This document shows positions 28,615-45,454 of a stretch of DNA of 64,000 nt, piece by piece (within the stretch, counting starts at the first letter, position 1; each line of letters begins with the position of its first letter). Made by a program: the position numbers and the translations under genes. This DNA comes from Maea johnstoni (Eukaryota > Annelida > Polychaeta > Spionida > Magelonidae). The notes under the pieces are model-generated. The model did no database searches and had not been told where the DNA came from. It worked only from the letters and a program-made list of their open reading frames with translations. The stretch is from positions 25,837,982 through 25,901,981 of the forward strand of contig OZ012689.1 of the NCBI GenBank assembly GCA_963942565.1, read 5' to 3'.

Positions 28615-29730
28615 TTTACTTGGCTGTGCTATTGGGCCTAGCGATACGCATATTGGCCCCAATAGGAAAATTAACCATTGATTACATTTTTGTCCCTACT
28701 AGCATGAAAGATGATATGAAGTCCTGAGGGTCTTAGACTGTTCTTACGACTGGCCAGTGAGAGTGTTAATGAGTTAACCACGTGATATCTGATTCTCCCT
28801 TTATTTGTAAAAAATGGAAAAAATGGAGCCCCGAGGAGAGAACTAATCTGTATACTGTGCCTCTGGGTGAAAATCTCGACGAAGTTGTTACATTTGTTTC
28901 TCAACATGGGTGTGGTAATTATATTATCGCTGAAGCCTTTAGCATGGTAATTGATTAAATTAATGAGGCCTCGAAAAGGGTCCCAACTTCCAAATTTAAA
29001 CCCCACCAAGGGTAAAGGCCGACGTGTGTTGAAACGCATAATGTAATAAATGTTTCGAAATGTAATACCTACGCATAACGTAATACAAAATCGTTGCGAA
29101 ATGTAAACCCTACGCATAATGTAATAAAGGATTGTTGCGAAATGTAATACCTACGCATAATGTAATACGAAATTTTCACGTTCGAAATGTAATAGCACAA
29201 GGTGCGCGAAATGTAATACCTACGCATAATGTAAAAAGACATTTTCTGGAACCCATTAAGAGTAATAAATAGAGATAACTAAATTTCATTTTAGACAGAC
29301 TCGTTACATAACCTGGTGGATGATTGGCGATAAATTCCATGAGCTCATCAATACCGGTATGTGTGAAAATATGGTTAGATTGATTTCAAGGGCTAGCCCC
29401 CTTAAGTCCGATGATTGTAGACTGGAAGGGTTGACACATAGTCATAGGGCATGTAGCATGTGTGATTCTTACATAATTGAGGATGTCAATCACAAGGTAA
29501 TGCAGTGCCCCTTTTCGGAGAACCTCAGGTATCAGATAAATCATGGCCTGAACCCCCTTAGTAGTAGCATTAGGAATAACTTAGAAAACGAGCCCGGGGG
29601 CCGTTTCTCGTACGATCGTAAAATACGGACATTGTTGAAATCCGTATTTTACGATATTTCCGTTTCTCGAAAGCCCTGTTTGTTCTGTATGATACGACAG
29701 GTCCGTTTCTTCAAGCCTGTCGTATCTTAA
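28615..29730 (+). mobile_element. Gutted LINE ORF2 remnant (unit B)
   Basis: Same structure as 15590-16705. Endonuclease and linker fragments come first, the minisatellite is at about 29040-29250, and the C-terminal zinc knuckle is at 29320-29730. Confidence 0.75.
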
Positions 29731-29783
29731 CATACGGCAAAAATCGCTGATTTTCAACGACACCTCCGGAGGTGTCGTTGAAA
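29615..29783. repeat. Three consecutive perfect hairpins (unit B)
   Basis: Arms at 29615-29629/29641-29655 and 29691-29701/29716-29726, and the 32-bp palindrome at 29752-29783, all intact. Confidence 0.85.
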
Positions 29784-29989
29784 TACGATTTCTCCGGTTT
29801 CTCTGACATTTTACATAATTTTGCCGCCATAGATAACTTTTTGAGACTATTTTTTTAAAGTAAGATGGACCAAGTGAGAAAGAGCAAATAAAAAACTTTA
29901 TTTTCACTACAGTTTTTGGGGAGAGAAAATAGATCCAGATCACTCTAGTGGGAGGTTAAATTTTAAAACATTCACGACCATCCGAAAGC

Positions 29990-30981
29990 AAAAATAAAAA
30001 AACAACTTTATTTTCACAACCTGCGGAAGCCTATCAGGACCACTGAAAAAATATTTTCCATTTCTTATTTTTTTCCTTAGAAATCCAAAAATCTCAAAAG
30101 ACATCTTACTCCTGGCGCAAATACAAAAAAACAAAAAAAAAATCACTCCTGGCGCAAATACAAAAATCTCTCACTCCAGGCTTCAATAGATCTACGTATG
30201 ACGACTTACAAATTACTTTTTATTTTCTCATTTTCCACATTCAAATATCTAAAAAAAACGTATCCAAAAGAAGAAAAAACAATCGTTACTTACAATTTTG
30301 AGATTTTCGGATTTAAGGAAAATTTTTTAGATAAGAAATAATTTTTCAGTGGTCCTAATAGGCTTCCGTAACAACCGTTTCGGGAGAGAGAGAAAATAAA
30401 ACTTCTTTCCCTACCGCTCCTGAGAGAGGGTAAATAAAACTTTATTCATCCTGCCTCTACAGAAGAAATATATCTAACATCTAACATTTATCTACCTGTC
30501 CGTCTGTCTGTATTTCTATCTATCTATCGATCTATGTGTATCTATGTGATTTATTTACCCATTGTGTGTGCGTATATAGATAGGTAGATAGAGAGAAATA
30601 CGGAAAGACAGGTAGATAATATAATAGTTTATTGACTGCACCATAACGTAGTTTATGAACCAAATCATCTTTCTGTCTATATGTAAACCCGCACACACAC
30701 GCATGCATGCACGCCTGCGCACACATACACCACCCCCCCCCCCCCCCCCGCTCATAAGATCTAACTAATCAGTTATCCTACCTATGAATTAGTCGGGAAC
30801 AAATAAAGTTATATTTACCCTCCCCAAAAGAGTTTCTAGTAATAGATTAGACAAGGTTCGCTCCACTATTCTTGCTGCCTTGCAAAAATTATCCTTTGTT
30901 CTTATAAAAGGCAATTTCCTTTGAAAAGTAACTTTTGATTTTATCTTGTATACAATGTATTATATATGGAAATATCACAGT
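29990..30981. other. Inverted repeat and simple-repeat spacer (unit B)
   Basis: Imperfect inverted repeat at about 29990-30425, then TCTA runs and a poly-C run near 30730-30750. No gene was seen. Confidence 0.55.
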
Positions 30982-32602
30982 AAAGCCGTGTTTACACTGT
31001 GGCGTTCGTGTTTGGCGTTTGCCTTCGTTAGACGGCGGTTTTTGGGTCGCCATGAAACGCCAAGAGAACCGCCAGTGACTGCTTTTATCCGCAACGCAGT
31101 CGTGATTGAATCTCATGAAACACCAACCTCGGCGGAAGTTTTAAACTGTTTAAAACTTCCGCCGAGGTTGGCGTCCTTTCATAAATCGCAAAAGAACCGT
31201 GCACGCAACGCCATTGACCGCGATGTCAATGGCGTTGTCGTTGCGATATCAGTGCAGTCTTCCGTTACCTAACGCTGTAAACCGCACTTCTAGGCGTCTG
31301 CGTTGCGGTTTTGCTCGTACGTCATGGAGCAAGGTAGCAACACGGTTTAAGTGCGGTTTGTGGCGGCCGAGGTACGGACAACGGCGATTGCTGTACGGTT
31401 CTTCTTGCAACAAGGTTTCTCTACGGTTTTACAGCTATCCCATGATGCTCTTGGATATAGCTGTATATATATGTGGCCAATGAAAAAAATCATCATAACT
31501 ACTCATAACTACTACCTATACCACCGAGACGACTGCAACTCCTCCAACTCCAGCTGCAGCTGAAACAACGGCGTGCTGACGTCCAACTGGCCATTGGTCA
31601 GTTGGCACTCAACAGAAGAAGAGCACCTAGACGAAGGAGGAATGTGTGGGAACTCCAACGTGAAGACCCAACAGGATACAGGAATTTCTTGCGCATGGAT
31701 CCAGGCATGTTCCATAAAATCGTTGCAAGAATTTCCCATCGTATCCAGAGAAAAGATACTTGGTACCGGCAAGCTCTACCTGCGGGATTGAAACTGGCCA
31801 TCACGCTGCGTTATTTAGCAAGTGGGGACAGTTATCATTCCTTGATGTATGGCTTCAGGGTATCACACAGCACCATCAGTTTATTCATTCCTAAAGTATG
31901 TGAGGCAATTGTTGCTGAATATGCTGAAGAAGTGGTCCAGACCCCTACAACCCCTGAAGAGTGGAAGAGGGTGTCTGGCCAGTTCTCGCAGAGGTGGCAG
32001 TTTCATCACGCACTTGGGGCAATTGATGGAAGGCACGTCCACATCAAATGTCCAAAGCATGGTGGCTCCATCTACTACAACTACAAGGGTTTTCACTCGA
32101 TCATCTTGTTAGCTCTAGTTGGTGCCAACTACAAGTTCCTGTGGGTGGATGTTGGGGGAAACGGCAGTGCGTCTGATTGCCAGATATTCAACGGCTGCTA
32201 CCTCAAAGAAGCAATTGACAGTTCCGTCATTGGGTTCCCGCCTGCTGACCCCCTGCCTGGTGATGACAGACCTACACCATACTCCATCATCGGGGATGAT
32301 GCGTTCCCACTGAGAACGTGGATGATGAAGCCATACAGCCGACGCAACATGCCTGATCCAGAGAGTATTATCAACTATAGATTGTCCAGAGCCAGACGCA
32401 TAGTTGAGAATGCATTTGGAATACTGGGGAACAAGTGGCAGTGCCTCGTTACCTCCATGAGACAAAAAACCAAGACAGTTGAATCAATTGTCTTGGCTTG
32501 TGTCTGCCTTCACAATCTCATGAGGTTGAGGTACCCCGGTATTCAAAATGCTGTTCTGGATCAAGAAGATGACCAGCATAACATCATACCTGGTGCTTGG
32601 AG
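30982..32602 (+). mobile_element. PIF/Harbinger transposon, left part only (unit B)
   Basis: Left terminus near 30982, palindrome at 31123-31171, then the transposase. Truncated at the B/C unit junction at 32603 exactly as in unit A. Confidence 0.75.
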
Positions 32603-32696
32603 GCCATTTTGGAAATGGCACAACCTGACAACTTACTTGTCGGCGCAAAATCTTACGCGTGTAGAAATAGTTCTAATATCAAACGCGTGTAAATAA
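31602..32696 (+). CDS. HARBI1-like: Harbinger transposase, unit B copy (chimeric C-terminus)
   Basis: This 364-codon frame is identical in sequence to the unit A copy, with the same DDE-type residues, the same TTG opening and the same borrowed tail. It looks catalytically intact. Lacking the right transposon end, it could at most act in trans on other Harbinger copies. Confidence 0.85.
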   Translation: MALNRRRAPRRRRNVWELQREDPTGYRNFLRMDPGMFHKIVARISHRIQRKDTWYRQALPAGLKLAITLRYLASGDSYHSLMYGFRVSHSTISLFIPKVCEAIVAEYAEEVVQTPTTPEEWKRVSGQFSQRWQFHHALGAIDGRHVHIKCPKHGGSIYYNYKGFHSIILLALVGANYKFLWVDVGGNGSASDCQIFNGCYLKEAIDSSVIGFPPADPLPGDDRPTPYSIIGDDAFPLRTWMMKPYSRRNMPDPESIINYRLSRARRIVENAFGILGNKWQCLVTSMRQKTKTVESIVLACVCLHNLMRLRYPGIQNAVLDQEDDQHNIIPGAWRPFWKWHNLTTYLSAQNLTRVEIVLISNACK

Positions 32697-34074
32697 TCTG
32701 GTCTCTCCTTAAAATGTCTTGATCGTACCTGAAATATTAAACGTTTTATAAATGCTGCTTTCTACCATACTAAATGACTAAATAAAAAAACATCAACTGT
32801 GACCATTATTTTAACCCTCCGCGAAGGGCACTACTTTTACTCGGTACCTGGTACACTCAGCCTCTCAGCTGATGATGCGTTCACCACTTCCTGGTAGGCA
32901 TCTTCTGGGCGCATCGTTACAACACATCGCTTAGCTGTGCCTGCATATGCGATCGCAAAACGTGGAATTAAACTATAAAGGGCCCAGAAATTTGACATTT
33001 TCATAAAGACAATGCATTATGTATGCCCATGGAAACAATGAACTCGTTTCGTTCCAATTTATATGGATTATTGCATCTAATCAGACTGCATTTCATAAGA
33101 TCAGATCCTACAGGTAGTTACACTATATAGGCGCAGGGACTAATGCGCATGTTGCTGTTCACTCATGCAATAGGGGCCAAATGGATTTGATCAGCTGGAG
33201 CCGATGCTCAGTGCTACTTTCATATGATATCTACGAACTTCTGAAACATGCATTAATTTAGGTCTAATTGCTGTAACTGTGATTGTTAAAATTTTCATTG
33301 TTAAAATTTTCATTGTTAAAATTTTCATTGTGAAATGACAACACTAAAACTTATGCGCATAAGCTTGATCCATAATTACGGCACCGGTATATTATCTCAG
33401 AAAAATTGCATGACGAAGCACAAGAAAATATTTTTGATTAAACATGACATTGGATTAAATCGTGTATTTTCATATTTCCTCTTAAGTTGGCTTAGCTTCT
33501 TTGACACAATTTTTACTCTACCCTGCGTTTATTTGAGATTTTCGCCTGCCGTGTACTAAGTATTGCCTGGAAATTCTGATGAGGAATACATTAAACATCG
33601 CAGAAGGTACCCTCCCAGCAGAGTACGTGTAACATTTTTGGGGTGAAAAAATTTTGGGTGAAAAAATGCAAAAAAAAACAAACACGCATAGAATTTTCAA
33701 TTGGACCTCCTATCCGCATGCATGGATCAGGGACCATCAATTTTTCTGAAATGTGGAGGAAAGATCAATACGGAGGGGAGGGAGAGTATCATAGTTTTTC
33801 AAAAGTATGCTCCGTTGAAATTGTACATCCTTTTCTTTATGATGTTGTCGAAAATAAGTCAGATGTATATTGCTCAACTTCTAGGTTGCATAACTTTTGA
33901 ACTGAGTTAAAATTGGAAAAACTGTACATGTGACACTATTCCGTCTCAAGCCCCGCTTAGATAATATTATACCTAAATTCGAGCAATTCTTATATCATTA
34001 GATACCAAAAATGCATGTTTGAAGAGAACATAATTTGGTAAATTTGAATCGAACCCACTGCATGAAAAGTTAAG
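32608..34074. other. Copy of secreted-gene promoter flank and spacer (unit C)
   Basis: No differences noticed from 19583-21049 of unit B. No gene was seen. Confidence 0.55.
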
Positions 34075-34695
34075 TTTATTTGCAAATTAAACTATACTCA
34101 TGTTTATCTGCATTTACCTATCAAACCTATAAACCCCCAAAATAAACTTAATCAAACGTGATGTATACTTGGTTTAGTAAACATGGAATATTCAATTTAT
34201 GTGCGAAATAAACTATAAAAAACATTGTGTTTATTTGCATATACTTGGGAATGAGGCTTTATTTAGCATTTTAATATGTAAAATTAACTGTAAATAAACT
34301 AATGAACATCAGGTTTATTTACATGTTCTTGTCAATAAACTAGAAATATACTTGTGTTTTACGTTTCAATGATGCATGCATATGCTACAGTTAACAGTTT
34401 TTAGTAAAATAAACTATGAATAAACACCATTTTTATTTCCATATCTTTGTCAATAAACCAGATATAAACTTTATGATTTATCAGTTAACAGTTCAATTTC
34501 ATAATAAACTGAATACGTTTCATGTTTATTTATATTTTCTTGTCAATAAACTAAAATAAATATAAGTTTACTTGTCAATGAGGCTAGAGTTACTAGTACC
34601 TATTAACCTGCTAAATAAACTGTAAAATAGCAATCACTTATCTTGTTTATTTACGTATTACTGTCAATAAACTAGAGATAAGCTAGGAGTTAATA
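34075..34695. repeat. GTTTATT...AATAAAC hairpin array (unit C)
   Basis: Same array with one block of about 90 bp missing after 34124 and scattered substitutions. Confidence 0.65.
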
Positions 34696-36307
34696 TTATG
34701 TTCAATCACAGTTTACTTTGCAAGGACGTAACATTTCTTGTTTGGTTACGCGCCTATGGGAGTTTCTGTAATAGTTGGTGTCTCACACTGCTCAGTGGCC
34801 TAGATCATTACAGTTGCTCTGATTATGACGAACAGGGTGTAGTCTTTAACACATGTAAACTTTTCAAAACGCCCCTATATTCATAAATTAATCACATACG
34901 CCAACTTAATAAAAAAATAGCGAATTGAAAAACTATTTAGAAAATAAAAAAAAGAAAAGAAATAACAATGTGAAGCAATTTTCTTTCGAATACAAACCTT
35001 ACGTCTATTCAAGAAAACAGAGGCAGCGCGTGCAATATGTATGGGGGCATGACGGAGCAGTCTCTCACACCCTCGACCACAAATGATTAAACTTTGGATA
35101 TGCTATGCTTTATATTCCTATTTAATGTCGCTACTCAAATATAGAGGCCGCCACATTGAGTGCAGAGCATGACTACTCCGCTGCTGGTGCCTAGTATTGC
35201 AGACCAGAAGGCGAACCATTACTATACTTGGACGGGATATTTGAACACAGACTTCTATCTAGCAAGTCAAGAGTAATCCACGAATAAACAATACGCCTGA
35301 GTCACGCCTTCTGGCTAATTAATTGAGTTCAGGCAGAAAGGAAATGTACAGTATCTGGAATATGCATTTCAATTCTGAATGACGGAGGTTGGAAGTCAAT
35401 ATTTTGTTGTGATATCTCAACCTTTTGCACATTAGTAAAATACGATTTACAAGCGAATCAAATTAAAGTTAACGAATAGGATTGAATTTAGCCATTGTCA
35501 GGAATGAATAGATTGTTAAGAACGTGACACAAACTATGTGGTTCTCCTGTAGGTTCTCCTTTTAACCAGGGATGTACATGACTCTCTAGAAACCAACAAC
35601 AGGATATTTCACTGAATGATAAAAGAAAGAAGTCATACAAGAAAAAATACGAGGAATTCTGTTATTTATTTACAAGAAGGTTCTACAAATACTATTGTTC
35701 ATGGGTTTAGAATTTGCACGTCATAATTACCAGGTATCATTACCTTGCAGAAACGTATTACATGTATATTAAACATTTCGTGAGCCTAATGTACAATGCA
35801 AATACCTTCGTTGTTACCATACAATTAAAATGTATGTACTTATGATGTAATGGCTTTATCATTACGGAATATTTGACTTAAGATTATAAGTTTACGGATG
35901 AATTCTACCCACTGGAGTATCCTTCTACAATTCTGCGTTGTGTGTTCTCGCAATTGCCTTGAACATCAACAATCACGGGCATAAGAGCCTACAGCACTGA
36001 CCTGCTACCTATTGAGCTACATTCTAACGAAAGCTGCTAGAAAACTTAAAACAGCAGTTCAAATACGCGCATTTTATAAAGTGAAGCTAAGATTGTATGA
36101 TAATGAGAACTAAATAGTATGTATGTATGTATATATGTATGTATGTATGTATGTATGCATGTAATTAGTATGTATGTACCGGTATGTGTGTATGTGTGCA
36201 AGTATGTATGTCTATGTATCTGATATATACATACATATTCATATATATTCATCCATGTGTATATATGTTCATCTTTCTTTCTCTCAAGTGATGGCGTCAT
36301 CAGAGTA
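34696..36307. other. Spacer and transporter 3' UTR (unit C)
   Basis: Diverged counterpart of 8750-10379, with the (GTAT)n run at about 36114-36228. No other gene was seen. Confidence 0.45.
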
Positions 36308-39183
<2,876 letters not shown>

Positions 39184-40280
39184 GGTACGAGGTGCCACCT
39201 GCACGGCCGCCTTGTCTGTAGAGAAAAAAGCATAATACTTTTTACTGAATTTGACGAAAAAGTTGAAGGAATCATTTTTGTTAAAAAGTATTTTTACTGC
39301 CATTTTAGACTTACTCCTTACGATATGATATGCATATTTAGGCGAACAGAATTTCCCGTGATAACCACCAATTACACATCCCTCAGATACCACAAATTAG
39401 CTACCTAAACACTGCACGTATCATGAGTAGTAGTAGTAGATGTTGTTTTTTACTAATGGTACCAGTAAATTTAGCGAAACGGTAGAAAGGAAAATTTGAC
39501 TTTTCAGTATTTTTCTAAGGACATTCAGTAACATAGGTATGAGTAGAAGACGAGTAAGAAGAAGAAGAAAAAGAAGAAGAAGAAGAAGAAAAAGTAGTAG
39601 TAGTAGTAGTCATTTGGGAAAATATCCATCTCTAATGGTACCCAGCTGTAACGTTTCCCAGTTAACTCTTCCTCCCACAGTATATGATGAAGTCCTCTCA
39701 TGGGCCCATGGCTGAGCAGTCTAGCATAGGGTGTCCCCATAACTGGGTAGCCTGGGAGGTATCTAGTATGTATTACAGTCTGTATTCTAGAATATCCCTT
39801 TCCCGTGTTTTATCAGTGTCCAGATCTGCCGAGTTGCTCACGTTTACATTGGTAACTGATGGTAAACGCACCCCCGTTTTATAATCATTATCACAACCAT
39901 GTTCTAGATCAGAAAGGACCTGCCCTTAGGCCCGTGTAGTCTGAGGCCGGAGCATGTGAGAAAGTTGCCTGTGACTTGGGATTAGGCAGTGGTCTTCGCC
40001 GGGTACTCTTCCACCACTTTCATCTGGCTAGTTATGACTTAGTCGCAGTATGGCAGAATACGTTACGGAAATCGAAAATGCAAATACTAGACTAGTATTG
40101 ATCAGAAGGGTGCGCGGAAAATGCTTAGTAGGATCTTGGAGTAGGAGACATATATATTTTTCTGGTAGTGTATTTTCAAGTGATCCAATATTCTGAAGAA
40201 TATGAACGGTTCATGGGATAGACGGGTTGGTTGGGACCAATAAGAGGTAGAAAACATAACCTATGTTTTTGAATGGCTAT
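39184..40280. other. Upstream side of the transporter (unit C), with deleted SINE
   Basis: A candidate acceptor (TTTTTTCTCTACAG, minus strand) sits near 39216, as in A. GAA/TAG runs lie at about 39555-39610. The SINE remnant (about 39928-40030) lacks an internal piece including the B box. No exon was recognised. Confidence 0.45.
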
Positions 40281-42254
40281 TATAGACCATGGGCTACTGG
40301 GGTAAACCCTCCCCCCCCCTAGGGAATTTTCGGGACCTATATTTTTAGAAACCTAGGTGCCTGAGCTGCCAGAATCAGGTTGTCTAAGATCTGGCCAGTG
40401 GTGGGTGTGGCCGGTAGGCCCTGTCAAAGTCTGCTACCTCAGCCTCGGACTGTGAAAAATCACAAAATACCAAATCTATCACAGAATCAATTATAAGAAC
40501 CCTAGCTACACCAAATTGTGTATGACAATTCTAAATACCACTGGCAGAATTATTGTAAAGAGACATTTGGGTTAGGTGCGATAATTTTGAAGAAAATCAG
40601 TGTTTTTGATGGAAAAACGTCGCTTTTTTTGCAGTTTTTTTGAAAGTTTTCACAAACTTTAAGTTTTTAGTAGTCGAATGAGTACAAAACCACCCCATAT
40701 TATATACCTAAATTACAAGTAACCTCTTATCTGCATAATAAAACAAAGATGAGCTCCATTGGTTGTTCGAGCGTGATTTTACAGGACTTTCTTTTCCCCT
40801 ACCCCTATGTTGAAAAAATAACCGAAAAATAGCATAAAATACTAAAAAATATTTTTTTAAATCCAAGATGTTTTTAACACATGTTTTGGTACTGGAAAAT
40901 AGTTTGAAAATGACAAAGACTGATTGGGCTGAAAAAAATGGATTGCCCAGTTGCCCGGGACAACCAAATTTTACCGAAATTTGCTAAAAATCCAGTTTTA
41001 GGCTAGAAATCAGAGTTTGAATAACAATATGACTACTGAAAAAGGTGTTTAAAGCTATTATGTGAGACTGTAGGTGTTCTATAGTTGAAAATAGTCATAG
41101 CTGGATACTTATCAATTGTTTTATTTCAGTTCAACTCTATTTAGAAGGTAATCTGGAAGGCCAAAGGTCTCAAAATGTAGTTATACTACAATAATTGAAG
41201 TAAGTCAATGCCGGTGTGTGGTTTTAACATAGTCAGAAGATCAGGATAGACTGCTGTTGGGCCTTAACCTACTGGGGCTTATCAACCTGGTAGCCCAGTT
41301 GCCTGGGACTATTGAATTTTACCAAAATCTGCTTTAAATCTAAATTAAAGTGTTAGAAGTCAAGTAATTTTGAGAAAGTGACCCTATGTGCAATATCAGA
41401 CCTCTTTTGTGACATGATGCTGTTTTCCTGTTGTTTGCATTCTTCTTGTTTAATGATTTTGACCACTGGACATATGTGAGGGAGCCCCATCCATTATCAG
41501 AAGGAAAGCATAGGACATTTTTGTGCCCCATAGGACAGTTTTGTGCCATAAATCGTAACTGTAACTCACAAAGACCAACACAAATTGTTGACAGGGAGCA
41601 TTCAAACCATAATACCTGATTATCAAACACACTCAATAGTTCCTCTAATATGCCTGAATAGACAACAATGGACACCTGTATCCCCCCCCCCTACCCCCCA
41701 TACTAGCTATTTGAGGTGAACAAACAGCCTTTAGGTTGGCGTGAAGCATTCAAACTGCATTGTCTGAATATCAAGCTGTACCAAAAATTGAACTCAACGC
41801 AACCCTCCTAAGAAGCATAAAGATGGATACCTGTATCTTATCCCTTCTCTCTTTTCCAGGGTTAACCCTACTAAGAGGTGTGATACCTGTATATAATCCA
41901 ATCTAATACCACCAATCCTTAAAAGCTGGGTACATATGCCTCATTCGAACCATTATCCATATCCCTAATCAGCTTGGTACCTTTATCTCATCCTAGCCAT
42001 TGACCGGAATCCTAAATAGTAATTATCATTACCTCATCCCAGCTATACCTGCTGGTATGGGTTTCAGGTACCAAATCTCTTGATTTTGAGGCTATAAGGT
42101 AGGATGGTATACAACTACAAAGCCTATTGTTGTATAGGGTAGTAGCGAGCTAATTTAGCAATGAGATACAGTTACCTAGCTATTAGTGTTATGGTATGAG
42201 ATATAGTTACCTACCCTGTAAGGCTTGAGGGTAATAGCTGGTAAGAGAATCAAG

Positions 42255-42344
<90 letters not shown>

Positions 42345-45300
42345 ACACACACATTTAGGGTTATTGACACATTATTGACAGGGACAATTTACACCATAGT
42401 ACCTGATTATCAAACACACACAATATTTCCTCCAATATGCCTGAATGGGCACAACGATGGACACCTCTATCCAGCCCTCCCCCCCCCCCCCCCCCCCCCT
42501 CATACTGGCTATTTGTGGTAAACAAACAGCTAGTAGTTAGTTGGCAGAAAGATCCGATCCCAACTACTTCCCTCATCTCGTATCAGCTGAGTACATATAT
42601 CTTATCCAAATTATTACCCTGATCCATATCCAGCTTGGTACCTGTATCATACCAGCAATTGACCAGATTCCTGCCAGGTGAGAAGCAATACCTCATCTTA
42701 GCTATTACCCTGTACAGGCTGGGTACATGTATCTCTTCCATGCCACCACCATCGGCCCTAGTAAACACTCATCATAGCTATGAATCTACCTGTTTCTTAT
42801 TCCACATATCATCCATATTCCTAATATGTATGATACCAGTATTCCATGCCATCCATTACCCTGATCCTTTATGGGCTTGGTAATACTATATGCCATTCCA
42901 ACCATTGCCTCTAAATATCTGTAGACTGGGTACCTGCATCTCATCTGGGCTATTTGCGTGAGTCACCATAGCAGTATATCATCCTATTACCCTATAGGCT
43001 GGCTAACTGTCTTATCCTACTACCCTAAAACTCTTAACCTTATACCTATCCTGTTTGATCCTGTATCTCATCCTAACTACTGCCCAAGACCTTGGTAGAC
43101 CGGGTACCATGGATTGGGTATCTGTATCCTTACCCATTTCTACTCAGCAATTACCCTAAATCCTAATAAGTTAATCAGGAGCCTGTACGTCTTACATCTA
43201 TATCCCCTCCCTGCTATTATCCCAATTCCTTTACTAAGGTTATATATGAGTATCTCATACCAGCTATAACGGCTAACTCCTCTCAGCCTCAAGAGTTTGG
43301 ATACCTCCATCCCACCTTATACCAGATAGAACTATTACTTAACCTTAGTTGGCTGGGTATCTATGCCCAATTCTGGCTATTGTCCTAGCCCTAAAATGTA
43401 AGATACCTGTTTCCCTTACCAGCAATAATCCCCCCCCCCCCACCCAGGATAACAGATGAGCACATTTACCTCATCAATCTATTACCCTAAATCTTCATAT
43501 ATTACATACTTGATTCCCATACCAGCTATTACCCTCAAGCCTTACAGGATAAGTAATTATATCTCACATCATAACATTACTAGCTAGGTAACTATATCTC
43601 ATAGCTAAAGTAGTTCATTTAGGACATCTTATCCTTGCTACTACCCTATACAACAATAGGCTTTGTAGTTGTATACCATCCTACCTTATACTCTCAAGCT
43701 TAATAGGCTTGTTACCTGAAAACCATACTATCAGGTATAGCAGGGATGAGCTAATGACACTTACTTTTAAGGGTTCCACTCAATGGCTCAGATGAGATAA
43801 AGGTACCCAGCTGATCAGGGACATGGATAATGGTTTGAATGACTCTTGAGGTACATGTACGCAGCTTTTAGGGCTGTTGGTAGTAGATTGGAATAGATAT
43901 GTAGGTATCACACCTCTCAGGGTTGAGGAAAACAGAGAAGGGATAGGATATGTGTTGAGGTCATTTCTGATAAAGCTTGATATTCAGACAATGTAGTTTG
44001 AATGCTTCATGCCAACCTAAAGGCTGTTTGTTCACCTCAAATAACTAGTATAGGAGGGGGAGCTGGGGATACAGGTGTCCATTTTTGTGCCCATTCAGGC
44101 ATATTGGAGGAACTTTTGGGTGTGTTTGATAATCAGGTATTATGGTTTGAATGTTCCCTGTCAACAAGGTGTGTTGGTCTTTGTGAGTTACAGTTACGAT
44201 TTATGGCACAAAAATGTCCTATGCTTTCCTTCTGATAATGGATGGGGCTCCCTCACATATGTCCAGTAGTCAAAATCATTAAACAAGAAGAATGCAAACA
44301 ACAGGAAAACAGCATCATGTCACAAAAGAGGTCTGATAATTTGCACATAGGGTCACTTTCTCAAAATTACTTGACTTCTAACACTTTAATTTAGATTTAA
44401 AGCAGATTTTGGTAAAATGCAATAGTCCCAGGCAACTGGGCTACCAGGTTTATAAGCCCCAGTAGGTTAAGGCCCAACAGCAGTCTATCCTGAATTTCTG
44501 ACTATGTTAAAACCACACACCGGCATTGACTTACTTCAATTATTGTAGTATAACTATATTTTGAGACCTTTGGCCTTCCAGATTACCTTCTAAATAGGGT
44601 TGAACTGAAATAAAACAATTGATAAGTATCAAGCTATGACTATGTTCAACTATAGAACACCTACAGTCTCACATAATAGCTTTAAACACCTTTTCAGTAG
44701 TCATATTGTTATTCAAACTCTGATTTCTAGCCTAAAACTGGATTTTTAGCAAATTTCGGTAAAATTTGGTTGTCCCGGGCAACTGGGCAATCCATTTTTT
44801 TCAGCCCAATCAGTCTTTGTCATTTTCAAACTATTTCCAGTACCAAACATGTGTTAAAGGAACATCTTGGATTTTAAAAAATATTTTTTAGTATTTTATG
44901 CTATTTTTCGGTTATTTTTTCAACATAGGGGTAGGGGAAAAGAAAGTCCTGTAAAATCACGCTCGAACAACCAATGGAGCTCATCTTTGTTTTATTATGC
45001 AGATAAGAGGTTGCTTGTAATTTAGGTATATAATATGGGGTGGTTTTGTACTCATTCGACTACTAAAAACTTAAAGTTTGTGAAAACTTTCAAAAAAACT
45101 GCAAAAAAAGCGACGTTTTTCCATCAAAAACACTGATTTTCTCCAAAATTATCGCACCTAACCCAAATGTCTCTTTACAATAATTCTGCCAGTGGTATTT
45201 AGAATTGTCATACACAATTTGGTGTAGCTAGGGTTCTTATAATTGATTCTGTGATAGATTTAGTATTTTGTGATTTTTCACAGTCCGAGGCTGAGGTAGC

Positions 45301-45454
45301 AGACTTTGACAGGGCCTACCGGCCACACCCACCACTGGCCAGATCTTAGACAACCTGATTCTGGCAGCTCAGGCACCTAGGTTTCTAAAAATATAGGTCC
45401 CGAAAATTCCCTAGGGGGGGGGGGAGGGTTTACCCCAGTAGCCCATGGTCTATA
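40281..45454. mobile_element. Foldback element 2: 5.2-kb inverted-repeat element, unit C only
   Basis: The tips are TATAGACCATGGGCTACTGG and its complement, followed by matching C-run/G-run stretches. The arms pair over about 1.9 kb: 40281 to about 42260 with about 43480-45454. The arms contain an internal duplication of a GCCCAGTTGCC(C/T)GGGAC block (about 40945 and 41290). The loop holds a (TA)n run (42258-42345), a second copy of the CCTGATTATCAAACACAC segment, a poly-C run and diverged short tandem units with GGTACCTGTATCTCATCC phrases. No transposase is encoded. Flanks are TA-rich, so the target duplication is ambiguous. Units A, B and D lack it. Confidence 0.85.
41880..43720. repeat. 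Degenerate short tandem repeats in the loop of foldback 2
   Basis: Many diverged copies of a roughly 45-60 bp phrase built from GG(G/T)TACCTGTATCTCATCC and AGCTATTACCCT(A/G)AT fill the inner arms and loop. Copies read in opposite senses on the two arms. Confidence 0.65.
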
